Part shown: piece by piece, positions 44,777 through 53,816 of the stretch
Layout of the letters: the number at the start of each line of letters is the position of its first letter
Position numbering within the stretch: position 1 is the stretch's first letter
Assembly: GCF_003856525.1 (NCBI RefSeq)
Contig: NZ_RJVQ01000001.1
Coordinates: 248,001-312,000, forward strand
Origin: Vibrio viridaestus
Lineage (GTDB): Bacteria; Pseudomonadota; Gammaproteobacteria; Enterobacterales; Vibrionaceae
Length of the DNA stretch: 64,000 nucleotides
Direction: 5' to 3'
Made by a program: the position numbers and the translations under genes
The notes under the pieces: generated by a model
Database searches by the model: none
What the model was told of the DNA's origin: nothing
What the model saw: only the letters and a program-made list of their open reading frames with translations

Positions 44777-46090
44777 CTATTTACCAGCTTGAATTTTCTC
44801 TCTGGCACCGAGTGAATCTCTCATCTCTGCAACCTGACTTGCCGTAATTTCTTTAGCGGTATTACCCCAGGTATTACGTACATAATTCAGTACGTTTGCA
44901 ACTTCCTGATCATTCATCTTCCAAGCAAAAGATGGCATACCAGCCGCAGTTTGCGCTGTCTCTGTATGAGCGGCTCGCGCGCCCTTAAGCATTGCATGAA
45001 TCAAGTTTGTAGGATCATCTGCAACAATTACTCGGTTGTTCGCAAACGCAGGAACCATACCTTTGATACCCTCACCTTTCAAACCGTGACACGCAGAACA
45101 GTTTACTTCGTAATCCAAAGCCGCTGATTCTGGTACATCAAGTTTAGGATGTTTTTCACCACCTTTAGCCGCAGGGATACTCTTCAGATAAACAGCAATA
45201 GCTTTTAGGTCTGAGTCTGTAAAGTACTGAGTTGAGTGCTCTACCGCTTCAGCCATTGGGCCTGTTGCAACAGCAATACCATCAGACCCTGTTTTCAAGT
45301 AATCCATGATCTGCTGTTCTGACATTCCGCCAATACCGATATGAGGATTCGACGTTAGACCAGGCGCATACCACTCACCAAGATTACCGCCTTCCATGTA
45401 TTCGCTTTGAATCTCAGCACCAAGGAAGTTACGTGGGCCATGACATGCGGAGCAGTGACCACCACCGTCAACCAAATATTGTCCACGATTCCATTCTTCA
45501 GTTTGCGTTGTATCAGGTTCAATACCTTCGTTCTTGAAGAACAGCAGGTTCCAACCAGACATCGCAAGACGAATATTGAATGGGAATGGCATATCTTTAG
45601 TTTCTTCAATGTCATTCTTAACTGGCTTAACAGTAGAGAAGTATGCCCAAAGATCATGCATATCTTCATCAGTCATTTTGACATAAGCAGTATAAGGCAT
45701 CGCTGGGTACAGAAGACCATGAGAGCCGATTCCCTGACGCACTGCGTTGAAGAAATCTCGCTCAGTCATATTACCGATACCTGTTTCAGCATCAGGCGTA
45801 ATATTCGAACTGTATAGCGAGCCAAATGGTGTTTTAATTTCGTAACCACCACCCATAGTGCCATGACCGGCAGTGTGACAGGCAGAACAGTCGCCCACTC
45901 GCATCACATACTCACCACGTTTTACAGCTTCAGGATCATTAGCCTTATAGTCAGAAAGCTTAACGGTATCATCTGCAGCGTCAGAACGAGAAGTGTCAAG
46001 CGTTTGCCATAAACGAACACCTGCAACAACTATTACGACAACGACAACTGCTAGAAGAATTTTAACTATTCCTCGTTTCTTATTTGCCAT
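44777..46090 (-). CDS. Triheme cytochrome c subunit of a GMC (gluconate/alcohol-type) dehydrogenase
   Basis: A 437-residue membrane-anchored periplasmic cytochrome. An N-terminal TM (KILLAVVVVVIVVAGVRLW) is followed by three CSACH heme sites, the first at 68-72 and the others near 215 and 332. In this family (gluconate 2-dehydrogenase, sorbitol and alcohol dehydrogenases) it passes electrons from the FAD subunit to ubiquinone. It is the last of three same-strand genes, after the GMC subunit (12-base gap). Confidence 0.92.
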   Translation of the reverse strand: MANKKRGIVKILLAVVVVVIVVAGVRLWQTLDTSRSDAADDTVKLSDYKANDPEAVKRGEYVMRVGDCSACHTAGHGTMGGGYEIKTPFGSLYSSNITPDAETGIGNMTERDFFNAVRQGIGSHGLLYPAMPYTAYVKMTDEDMHDLWAYFSTVKPVKNDIEETKDMPFPFNIRLAMSGWNLLFFKNEGIEPDTTQTEEWNRGQYLVDGGGHCSACHGPRNFLGAEIQSEYMEGGNLGEWYAPGLTSNPHIGIGGMSEQQIMDYLKTGSDGIAVATGPMAEAVEHSTQYFTDSDLKAIAVYLKSIPAAKGGEKHPKLDVPESAALDYEVNCSACHGLKGEGIKGMVPAFANNRVIVADDPTNLIHAMLKGARAAHTETAQTAAGMPSFAWKMNDQEVANVLNYVRNTWGNTAKEITASQVAEMRDSLGAREKIQAGK

Positions 46091-46102
46091 TTTATTGTCT
46101 CC

Positions 46103-47866
46103 TTACGCCAACGGTCCTGGATTTTTAACATACGATTCGTGGATTGCTCTTGCAGCACGAACAGCCAATGCACCAACAGTCACTGTTGGGTTAAATCCAC
46201 CATTGTTTGGAAACGCAGAAGCACCAACAACAAATAAATTATGCGCATCCCAACTTTGCAGATAGGTGTTTACCGCTGATGTCGTTGGATCTGCACCCAT
46301 AACCGCACCACCGATAGTGTGTGAACTGTGCTGTTTATATGGATTCCAACTTGCTTCAGCCTGGTTATCGACCATGATCTCTTTACCGCCAGCCTGCTTC
46401 ATAATATTGACTGCTTTTTCCGTTACGTATTTTGCCATTCTTTGGTCGTTTTCGTTCCAGTCGAACGTAACACGTAAAAGAGGCTGACCATGACGGTCTT
46501 TATACTCAGGATCAAGACTCAAGTAAGAACCCTGAGATGGCATTGATGTACCTTGACAGAACATAGACGCCGCATTTTGATAATCACGAGAAATCGCTTT
46601 TTTCCACTCAGAACCCCACCGACGAGTTCCAGGGCGAACGGTGTTGGCATTTTGGATAGGACGACCATTGGTGTTAAACGCCATAATGCCTGCACCACCA
46701 ATGAAGTCTAAATCACTATGATCAAAGTTATCCGCATTATAATCATCAATCTGAACACCTAAGGCACCAGCACCGATGAATGGGTTCATGTATTCGTTAT
46801 CGAAGAAACCAGTAACAGAAGAACATGTTTGATAGTTGTAGTTACGACCAATTGTACCCTGACCCGTTTTAGGATCATATTGTTCGCCAACTTGCGATAG
46901 CAACATCAGACGAACGTTATCCATTTGATATGCAGTAAAGCAAACTACATCAGCAGGTTGGAAACCAACTTCGCCTTCTTTAGTGATGAATTTCACTCCC
47001 TTAACTGTTTTACCATCCTCATGTTTTACCGCATGAAGAACTTCAGTTTCAGTTAACACAGTAAAATTACTTCTACGCATTAAAGCAGGTAATACACAAG
47101 CTTGAGGAGATGATTTAGAGAAGTTACCACAGCCGTGGAAATCACAGAAACCACAGTAAGTACAAGGACCCATGGTCACGCCAAGAGGGTTAACATAAGC
47201 TTGAGAGAGGTTACCGGCAGGAATAGTAAATGGATGATAGCCCATGTCGCTTACGACTTTACGGTACTTAGACATCCAATACGTATCTTTCAGCTCTGGC
47301 GTTGGATATTCGCGTCTACGTGGACCTTCAAACACATTACCACCAGCAAATTTTTCACCGTTGATATTACCCGCTTTACCTGATGTACCTGCGATCCGTT
47401 CAAAACGATCGTAGTACGGTTCCATATCTTCGTATGTAAGACCCCAATCCTGTAGCTGCATACCTTTTGTACGCTCTTTACCATAACGCTCAATCGTTTT
47501 GGTCAAGACTTGGAAGTCCCATGGGTTAAAACGCCAAGACATGCCAGCCCAGTGTGTACCTGCACCACCAACGTTCCAACCAAATTGGTATGCGTTCCAG
47601 TTACGAACCGGAGCCGCTTTTTGATTGACATTATTTCTGAAGGTTGTCGTTTCCACACTCATTGGCTGAGTCATTGAACGACGTGTTTGCCATTTTAACT
47701 CATCTGGGTCAACGGCTGGTGGGAAATCAGTTGAAGTGTCGCGCCATGCGCCACGTTCGATTGCCACGACATTAAGTCCTGCACGAGTTAATTCTTCAGC
47801 CATGATGGAACCAGCCCACCCAAGACCAACGATTACGGCATCGACTTTTGCTCTTTCTTTTATCAT
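46103..47866 (-). CDS. FAD-dependent GMC dehydrogenase, large subunit
   Basis: A 587-residue catalytic subunit. The FAD-binding start is VIVGLGWAGSIMAEELTRAG; the C-terminal GMC signature includes HTIGGAVMGADPTTSAVNTY and NPTVTVGALAVRAA. Cysteines 235, 238, 241, 246 and 257 form a cluster like the one that holds a [3Fe-4S] centre in fructose and glucose dehydrogenases of this type. It oxidises an unknown polyol or sugar acid in the periplasm. It has no leader of its own and is probably carried out by the Tat-type small subunit. Confidence 0.92.
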   Translation of the reverse strand: MIKERAKVDAVIVGLGWAGSIMAEELTRAGLNVVAIERGAWRDTSTDFPPAVDPDELKWQTRRSMTQPMSVETTTFRNNVNQKAAPVRNWNAYQFGWNVGGAGTHWAGMSWRFNPWDFQVLTKTIERYGKERTKGMQLQDWGLTYEDMEPYYDRFERIAGTSGKAGNINGEKFAGGNVFEGPRRREYPTPELKDTYWMSKYRKVVSDMGYHPFTIPAGNLSQAYVNPLGVTMGPCTYCGFCDFHGCGNFSKSSPQACVLPALMRRSNFTVLTETEVLHAVKHEDGKTVKGVKFITKEGEVGFQPADVVCFTAYQMDNVRLMLLSQVGEQYDPKTGQGTIGRNYNYQTCSSVTGFFDNEYMNPFIGAGALGVQIDDYNADNFDHSDLDFIGGAGIMAFNTNGRPIQNANTVRPGTRRWGSEWKKAISRDYQNAASMFCQGTSMPSQGSYLSLDPEYKDRHGQPLLRVTFDWNENDQRMAKYVTEKAVNIMKQAGGKEIMVDNQAEASWNPYKQHSSHTIGGAVMGADPTTSAVNTYLQSWDAHNLFVVGASAFPNNGGFNPTVTVGALAVRAARAIHESYVKNPGPLA

Positions 47867-47887
47867 TATTATGCTTCTCCGGCGGGA

Positions 47888-48616
47888 TTAATCATTTGGA
47901 ATGAGGCTTACTGGTATGAGTTCCAGATTTTCGCCACGACGTTCGATATACGGTCTGTAATCGTAACGCGCTCCAGGGAAGCCAATCATCTTCCAACCAG
48001 CCATATCTTTATTACCACCGTAAATTGGGTCAGCAAGATACCCTTCTTTTACGTTTTGTAGCATTAGTTCAAACAACGCCTGACCATTTACGTCATCACC
48101 AAGATTGACTTTCCCGGCTTCCAATCCTGTTAAAAACGCATCGACCTGCTTCTCAGATAGTTCTGAAAAGGGTTTACCAAATTGCTTTTGAGAATAAGCT
48201 TCGATCGCTTTTAATCCTTGGAGATAACGCTCTCTTGGCGTCGCCAAAAATTGTGGTTGCCCCAAGATTTTTTCTTCGTTTTCACGATCCATAGGGCCTT
48301 CTAGATAAAGTGCTTTACCTGCGCCATAATCGCCAGCAAGCTGATCATCAATAAACTCGATGCAACCGCATGCACTCGCAGATGGACCAAGATCGTCGCC
48401 TGGAATCAATCTGTCATAAATGGCAGTTAAAGTTTTGCGATCGGTTGCATCGGTAAGTACGCGATACGCCCCAGCTTTCGCAGGAGTAGGTAAATGGTCA
48501 GCACTCATTTGAGTCTGAAGAGGGACTTCTTTCAACTCCTCAGCTCTCAGGCTAGGTGCAATCGCAACAGTAGCAGCGGCTTGCCCTAAAAATTTTAGTG
48601 CTTGTCTTCTATCCAT
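47888..48616 (-). CDS. Gluconate 2-dehydrogenase subunit 3 family protein (Tat-type leader)
   Basis: A 242-residue small subunit. The N-terminus MDRRQALKFLGQAAATVAIA has a twin-Arg, Tat-like leader, and the mature part fits the subunit 3 family (LTAIYDRLIPGDDLGPSASA). It is the first gene of the operon, followed by the GMC and cytochrome genes. In this family it exports the FAD subunit as a folded pair through Tat. The enzyme's substrate is not identified. Confidence 0.88.
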   Translation of the reverse strand: MDRRQALKFLGQAAATVAIAPSLRAEELKEVPLQTQMSADHLPTPAKAGAYRVLTDATDRKTLTAIYDRLIPGDDLGPSASACGCIEFIDDQLAGDYGAGKALYLEGPMDRENEEKILGQPQFLATPRERYLQGLKAIEAYSQKQFGKPFSELSEKQVDAFLTGLEAGKVNLGDDVNGQALFELMLQNVKEGYLADPIYGGNKDMAGWKMIGFPGARYDYRPYIERRGENLELIPVSLIPND

Positions 48617-49124
48617 AAAATAATCCTTTTTAGGCTATTTGATTAAATAATCACTTAAAGGTAAGTAAAGCGATGAATGGACTATAAGCAGTCAATGATA
48701 GATTGCTCAGAAATAAAGCATTTCGAAACATCTATTGATCAATGTCAATTGTAACAGAATGTTGGCAAAGAATAATCTCAGAATTGCAGATTGTAAAAAT
48801 AAACCGGAAATTTTTAGTATAAAATCATTTTTATATAATTTATTGATATATAAATGCTCTGTTCATTTTAAATTAGTTATCTATAGGTAAAATGGCCGAG
48901 CTATTATTGACACAACATATCAATTCACCACCCCCATAAATCATAGATATGAATTATAAATTCATCAATAATTCACTATAGAAATATAAGTTATCTCACA
49001 ATGAAGATTATCTATTTGGAGCAAAAAATAACCATAGTAACCTTATTAACAGAATGGTATTTTTTTATGAATAGTTTTGCTATTCAACTCACAACCATCG
49101 CATTTTTTAATAAGGATATTGTTT
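48617..49124. other. AT-rich intergenic region with inverted repeats upstream of the molbindin gene
   Basis: No supportable gene. It contains the dyads TTTATATA/TATATAAA (48830-48854, 9-base spacer) and ATGAATT-ATA-AATTCAT (48949-48965, perfect). The first has the TATATA half-sites expected of a ModE-like site but the AT content makes chance likely. Promoters for the divergent dehydrogenase and molbindin genes must be here. Confidence 0.4.
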
Positions 49125-49337
49125 ATGAAACTTAGCGCTAGAAACCAACTATCAGGTACAGTTACTGCAATTCATGAAGGTGCTGTAAATGACGAAGTAT
49201 TGATCGAGCTACCAGGAGGCACAGTAATCGCTTCTATCATCACTAAATCTGCTGTAGAAACGTTAGGTTTGAAAGTTGGCAGTTCTGCGACTGCTGTTGT
49301 TAAAGCAACTGATGTCATGGTCGGTATTGACGACTAA
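49125..49337 (+). CDS. Molbindin-like TOBE-domain protein
   Basis: A 70-residue cytoplasmic protein made of a single TOBE/Mop domain (LSARNQLSGTVTAIHEGAVN, TVIASIITKSAVETLGLKVG, KATDVMVGID). Molbindins bind molybdate or tungstate and buffer or signal it. ATG 49125 follows AAGGATATTGTT; the frame is open upstream, but the domain begins here. A modD gene lies further downstream at 55340. Confidence 0.88.
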   Translation: MKLSARNQLSGTVTAIHEGAVNDEVLIELPGGTVIASIITKSAVETLGLKVGSSATAVVKATDVMVGIDD

Positions 49338-49389
49338 GGTTAGTCTTGTCACTCAGAACTAAAAAATCTGAGTGACAAATCATCTGGTA

Positions 49390-50049
49390 TCAGTCTAAAA
49401 CAGTCGCAAAAACTCGCGCAGGGAAACTGGCTAGCGGAACTCTAGGTGGTACAGCAGTCAAATAAGCGGTCTTACCTTTCGCTGATTCAATATTCGTCAT
49501 ATCCTCACAAATTACGACGCCATTAGTCAAAAGTGTCGCATGAACTGGAATAGCATGCTCAGATGTCTCTATATTATCAACCAACGGCGAATCAATGCCT
49601 ACGAGAGCGACACCTTTCTGAACAAGGTACAAGGCGGCGGCTTCTGATAAATAGGGGGTATTTTTCCCGTATTCTTCAGTACCAAAAAATCGGTCGTGTT
49701 TACTATTAAGTAATACCGCACAGCCATCTACATCTAATCCAGCAAAGTCTTCAACTTCAAAAGAAACTCGACTTTCAGGTTTATCCACAACGATCACAGG
49801 TAGGTTAACCAATTTTTCTAACGGATAGTCGCAGATTTTATCGCCATTAGGATCTTCGTGATAAGGCGCATCAATATATGTTCCAGAGATGCCGAACAAG
49901 TTTATACCGTCAATTAATGCGTTATTACCAAAACGGGGCATAAATTCATAAACTTCGACTTTACTTAGCCCTGGATAGGTTTCCATCCCATGTTCTATCT
50001 TATGGTTAAGTTCAATGTATTCCTTTACTACTAATTTTTTTAAAGACAT
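49390..50049 (-). CDS. Cyclase-family (kynurenine formamidase-like) protein with altered metal site
   Basis: A 219-residue protein of the cyclase fold used by kynurenine formamidase and isatin hydrolase. The usual metal motif HxGxHxDxPxH reads ISGTYIDAPYH at residues 54-64, so the two His are replaced by Ile and Tyr while Asp60 and His64 remain. The catalytic metal may be lost or differently held. Genes nearby do not suggest a pathway. Confidence 0.8.
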   Translation of the reverse strand: MSLKKLVVKEYIELNHKIEHGMETYPGLSKVEVYEFMPRFGNNALIDGINLFGISGTYIDAPYHEDPNGDKICDYPLEKLVNLPVIVVDKPESRVSFEVEDFAGLDVDGCAVLLNSKHDRFFGTEEYGKNTPYLSEAAALYLVQKGVALVGIDSPLVDNIETSEHAIPVHATLLTNGVVICEDMTNIESAKGKTAYLTAVPPRVPLASFPARVFATVLD

Positions 50050-50211
50050 ATTCCTTCATTCCCTGTCTCGTCATTCTTAGTTAACACTCTAGACAAATTT
50101 ATGAAATTTTCTGGTTTGAGAATGACAAAAGTTAGTTCAAATATGCCAAATGAGGGATACCCGACAAACAAGATAGTAGGAATAAAGAAGAGCTAATTTA
50201 AAGGGAAATAA

Positions 50212-50694
50212 CTATAGATAGTCTGTTGTCTCATCGTTTCCTTGAATATAACTACCCAAGTGCAGGGAATAATGTTTCTGTTTAATGGCTTTTACTATCT
50301 CACTAATGTCTGAAGGATAAGTACGGATAGAAAATAGTTTCTCTACCGGTACCCACTCTACGCCTTGGATAATGTCTTCGTCATTGAGCCCTTTTAGATT
50401 TTCTGTGTTAGGTATACCCGAAAAATCGATAATGTGATAAAAAAACTCGGCGTTATAACGATCAGCAGTCGTTTCAAGAAACTCTCGAACGCAAATGAGA
50501 TCGCCAACAGTCACATCGATTCCTGCTTCCTCTTTAAATTCCCTTTTTAGGCAACCTTTCGTACTGATATCACCCTCTTCAAATCCGCCACCAGGTGGAA
50601 TCCAGTACACTCCAGTCTCATCCTTAATTTTCACTAAGAGTACCGCATTATGAACTAACAAAATTCCAGCAGAACGAATTCGGTGCGTTGCCAT
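50212..50694 (-). CDS. Nudix hydrolase
   Basis: A 160-residue protein with a Nudix box (GGGFEEGDIS then KREFKEEAGI). The REFKEEAGI half is canonical; the upstream Glu position falls on Asp or Ile, a mild departure from the consensus. These enzymes hydrolyse nucleoside diphosphates linked to another group. The substrate is unknown. Confidence 0.88.
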   Translation of the reverse strand: MATHRIRSAGILLVHNAVLLVKIKDETGVYWIPPGGGFEEGDISTKGCLKREFKEEAGIDVTVGDLICVREFLETTADRYNAEFFYHIIDFSGIPNTENLKGLNDEDIIQGVEWVPVEKLFSIRTYPSDISEIVKAIKQKHYSLHLGSYIQGNDETTDYL

Positions 50695-50744
50695 ATCCTC
50701 AACCTGTATAAATCAATGAATTTATTATCTTATGCCACATTATC

Positions 50745-51209
50745 TCAACGTGAAAACCATTTTTCACCAAACATAAATAATGCAAGCCCAGCTAACATAA
50801 CAGTCATTCCTGCATACTTCCACCAATACACCGGGCGGACGGGCATTTGAATTAATCCCATGGAATCAATCACCATTCCCATAAAGAGTTGGCCAATAAT
50901 AAATAAGAACATTGTATTCGCGACACCGAGCTTCTGAGCAAGAAATACGGATGTAAAAACAATTCCGGCGCCCAAAGCCCCACCAACCCAACGCCAAAGA
51001 GCCTGCTGAGGTAGATACGATGTAACTTGTTGCCAATCGGCAAAAAAGAGGGCGATGACACCCAAGCATATAGAACCAATAGCAAAGGAAATTAAAGAAG
51101 CAACCAAAGGCTGACCACCAATTCCATCACTCAATCGACTATTAATCGCAGCCTGAATAGATAGTGCTGCACCTGCAATGAGTGCCAGTACAAAATAGAT
51201 ATAACTCAT
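50745..51209 (-). CDS. YdcZ-type DMT family membrane protein
   Basis: A 154-residue membrane protein with five hydrophobic segments, matching the YdcZ/DUF606 family (LALIAGAALSIQAAINSRLS, AQKLGVANTMFLFIIGQL). A half-length DMT-type transporter; the substrate is unknown. Confidence 0.87.
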   Translation of the reverse strand: MSYIYFVLALIAGAALSIQAAINSRLSDGIGGQPLVASLISFAIGSICLGVIALFFADWQQVTSYLPQQALWRWVGGALGAGIVFTSVFLAQKLGVANTMFLFIIGQLFMGMVIDSMGLIQMPVRPVYWWKYAGMTVMLAGLALFMFGEKWFSR

Positions 51210-51615
51210 GATGTACCCTTAAAAATCAAGATCGCAATTCACTTAATATCGGAGTCTTCAATGCAGCAACACCTAAGCTGCGCCACTCTAGCGATGTTAG
51301 ATAGAGAAAGTACAATAAACCTTTTCTTATTCAATAACATTTAACACAAATAAAACATTTAAAAATACAGAATGCTTATGAGTTATATTGAGTATGTGTG
51401 AAAAATCAGCAGAAGACATGGAGATAATACAGGTTATTTTCTCAATAAAGGAGAAATATAACCAACCAAGATCACATTAACGTGAAACATGCTTTTATAT
51501 TTTATCAAACTTAACTTTCACTTTTGTATAGTGCAGTGGCACGCAAAGTCCTTTACTGTTAATAAATGGTTACAAAATAAAATCACAAATAGCCATCATT
51601 GAGGAGAAGTAAAGT
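51210..51615. other. Intergenic region upstream of the 60-residue protein
   Basis: About 400 bases without a supportable gene. It holds the minus-strand promoter of the YdcZ gene and the plus-strand promoter of the small gene at 51616. No repeat or RNA structure stood out. Confidence 0.4.
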
Positions 51616-51798
51616 ATGAAAGTTTTAGTCGAATTTGACCAAAGTGGCACTCATCAAGATAATCCATGGGATGCACCTGTTGTGTATGCCAAAGGCGAAA
51701 TCCATCATGTCACTCCACTGCACGCAGTTCAACTCATACAAAGTAGACAAGCACACTTGTTTAAGAATGAAAAAGGAGACGTAATTTTTAGCGCTTAA
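51616..51798 (+). CDS. Small protein of unknown function (60 residues)
   Basis: A 60-residue soluble protein (start MKVLVEFDQSGTHQDNPWDA) with a good ribosome site GAGGAGAAGTAAAGT. It is not recognised as a family and has no TM or signal. It stands alone with about 400 bases of upstream region. A hairpin (about 51826-51860) lies after it, before the convergent membrane-protein gene. Confidence 0.6.
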   Translation: MKVLVEFDQSGTHQDNPWDAPVVYAKGEIHHVTPLHAVQLIQSRQAHLFKNEKGDVIFSA

Positions 51799-51870
51799 AT
51801 CCGTATGAATACAACTGGGGTATTTTTTGGGTAACGCGGCGTTATCGTCGCTAACCCAAACAAAAAGAAA

Positions 51871-52419
51871 TTAAATTTGGTAACGCGATTTATCACCAAT
51901 GTCATAATGAAGAGGCATTTTCCATTTTTCTTTTGCTAGATAACACAAAACTAATCCAGCGATAAGCTCTAATATCGTTACCTGCCACCAGAGCTCCATG
52001 AAGATCAGTAGTACGCTTGCTGCTAATAAGACAGGGATAAATTTCAATCCAAACACTTTAAAACAAAATGACTCTTTAAGAGCAATCCCGGAAAAAGTAA
52101 TAAATAGAAGCCCCAATGCGAGCCAACTCACTTTCATGTTTTGGTCGTACAAGAATAACACGATTCCAAGCCATGCAGGCCACGCAATCGCATAACGAAC
52201 AAGCTTACTGTAAACGTGTACATTTGCCGCACATAAAGCACTGCCTACCGATAAAAACACAAATAGATAATGCAGTGACTCAGGCGTATCGTATGGCGTT
52301 AATAAAATAATCGCATGACAAATGATACCGATACCAAATAACGTGATTCCAGTTCGATAGAAACAGACACTGAGTTTATCTAAAATGTCCAAATTCTCGA
52401 CATGTTCAGGATTAGCCAT
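51871..52419 (-). CDS. Integral membrane protein of unknown function
   Basis: A 182-residue protein with about five or six hydrophobic segments (FYRTGITLFGIGIICHAIIL, YLFVFLSVGSALCAANVHVY). Not recognised as a family. It lies beside apbE on the same strand but apbE has its own terminator-like hairpin. Confidence 0.7.
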   Translation of the reverse strand: MANPEHVENLDILDKLSVCFYRTGITLFGIGIICHAIILLTPYDTPESLHYLFVFLSVGSALCAANVHVYSKLVRYAIAWPAWLGIVLFLYDQNMKVSWLALGLLFITFSGIALKESFCFKVFGLKFIPVLLAASVLLIFMELWWQVTILELIAGLVLCYLAKEKWKMPLHYDIGDKSRYQI

Positions 52420-52531
52420 CGTTCCTCTCTTTCTAGTGACATTCTATGAATAGCCAATATTTTAACCAGAAAGAAGAAAAACCATAATTAAAATATGGTT
52501 ATATGTGAAGTAGTGACAACATTTGAGAAGA

Positions 52532-52561
52532 AGGTCCTTCCCCAAAATCGGGAAAGGACCT
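52532..52561 (-). terminator. Terminator-like hairpin after apbE
   Basis: On the minus strand AGGTCCTTTCCC/GGGGAAGGACCT pair with one bulge, followed by TTCTTCTC. Its arms resemble the stem at 16966. Confidence 0.5.
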
Positions 52562-52566
52562 AGTTA

Positions 52567-53628
52567 TTACTTTTGATCGAAAGAGATACGAGTTGAAGAT
52601 GCCAGTGCCTTACTTTGGAAATGAGTAAAGTTATCACCCGACTTTTGAATAAAGAAGACTTCAAGCTGTTCTTTATTCGCTATTGCCGCTCCTTCTTTCG
52701 GCCCAAGACATAGCATGGCAGTCGCCCATGCATCACTTAATGCTGGAGTCGAACCAAACACCGATGCGGATACCAGGTTATGATTAACAGGAGCTCCAGT
52801 GCGAAGATCAAGGATGTGTGGATACTCTTTACCATTTTCATCGAAAGAATGATGATACGTTCCTGATGTATCGAGAGTCACACCAGATTCATCGTTAATT
52901 GTCACTAGCTGATATGGCTGAATACCTTCTTTTTGCGATATTGGCTTTTCAATTGCAATGCGCCATTTAACATCGCCAGGTTTGTGCCCTCTTATTTTCA
53001 TGTCTCCACCAAACTCAACCAGATAATTAGTAATACCATTATCTTCAAGTATCTGACTGAGTTTACCAATGGTGTATCCCTCACCCATGGATGAAAAATC
53101 TAACTGTACACCTTCATTGGTTTTTCGGATGCGTTTACCTTGTTCATCAATCTCGATTTTATCCAGGCCCAATTGTCCGCGTACTGCATTAATCTGCTCT
53201 TCACTAGGAACATGCAAGACATCTTTCTTAAAGCCCCAAAGGTTAAATAGTGGTCCCACCGTAGGATCATAGCACCCATCGGTTTTCTGATTGACACTTT
53301 GCGCATAGTGCAACAGTTGTATGAAATCATCAGACGCAGGTTGCCATTCAGTCGACTTACTATGATTGAATTCAGAGATATAAGAATCATCTCTGTAGGT
53401 CGATAATTCTTTATCTATACTAGCCAATTTTTGAGAAAACAACGACTTTATGGTCGACTGTTCTACAGGATTATCAGACCACCAACTGATGTGATATGTC
53501 GTCCCCTGAGCAAAACCTTCAATTTTTTTGATTTCAGGCTGTTTTGAACATCCGGCTGCCAGAAGTACAACAACGAATCCTGCGGCCTTTATACATGGAT
53601 TTTGTGTGATTATTCGAAATACAGACAT
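52567..53628 (-). CDS. apbE: FAD:protein FMN transferase, lipoprotein
   Basis: A 353-residue lipoprotein with lipobox VVLLAAGC, so it is anchored to a membrane with its domain in the periplasm. ApbE uses FAD to attach FMN covalently to Thr/Ser of proteins such as NqrB/NqrC and RnfG. Motifs include GFAQGTTYHISWW, LVEFGGDMKIRGHKPG, LDTSGTYHHSF and LSDAWATAMLCLGP. No client gene is adjacent. It is divergent from the second CSS-EAL protein. Confidence 0.92.
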   Translation of the reverse strand: MSVFRIITQNPCIKAAGFVVVLLAAGCSKQPEIKKIEGFAQGTTYHISWWSDNPVEQSTIKSLFSQKLASIDKELSTYRDDSYISEFNHSKSTEWQPASDDFIQLLHYAQSVNQKTDGCYDPTVGPLFNLWGFKKDVLHVPSEEQINAVRGQLGLDKIEIDEQGKRIRKTNEGVQLDFSSMGEGYTIGKLSQILEDNGITNYLVEFGGDMKIRGHKPGDVKWRIAIEKPISQKEGIQPYQLVTINDESGVTLDTSGTYHHSFDENGKEYPHILDLRTGAPVNHNLVSASVFGSTPALSDAWATAMLCLGPKEGAAIANKEQLEVFFIQKSGDNFTHFQSKALASSTRISFDQK

Positions 53629-53816
53629 TTCTTATTCCATCATTAGCGTAATTCAGAAATTTTATCAGCAGTAACAGATGAATACTATGTATTAACCCAA
53701 GCAAATTATAATTTGATCAACAATATAAACTCTAAATATAGTTATCTATTGTTAAAAAATATCGTCTACGCTATAAGAAGAACAATATTTCAGTCTTATT
53801 AAGACATTACAGCAGT

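Noticed and set aside
51826-51860. Hairpin after the 60-residue gene as a terminator
   Set aside because: The stem has mismatches and no T run follows on either strand; only a hairpin can be claimed.
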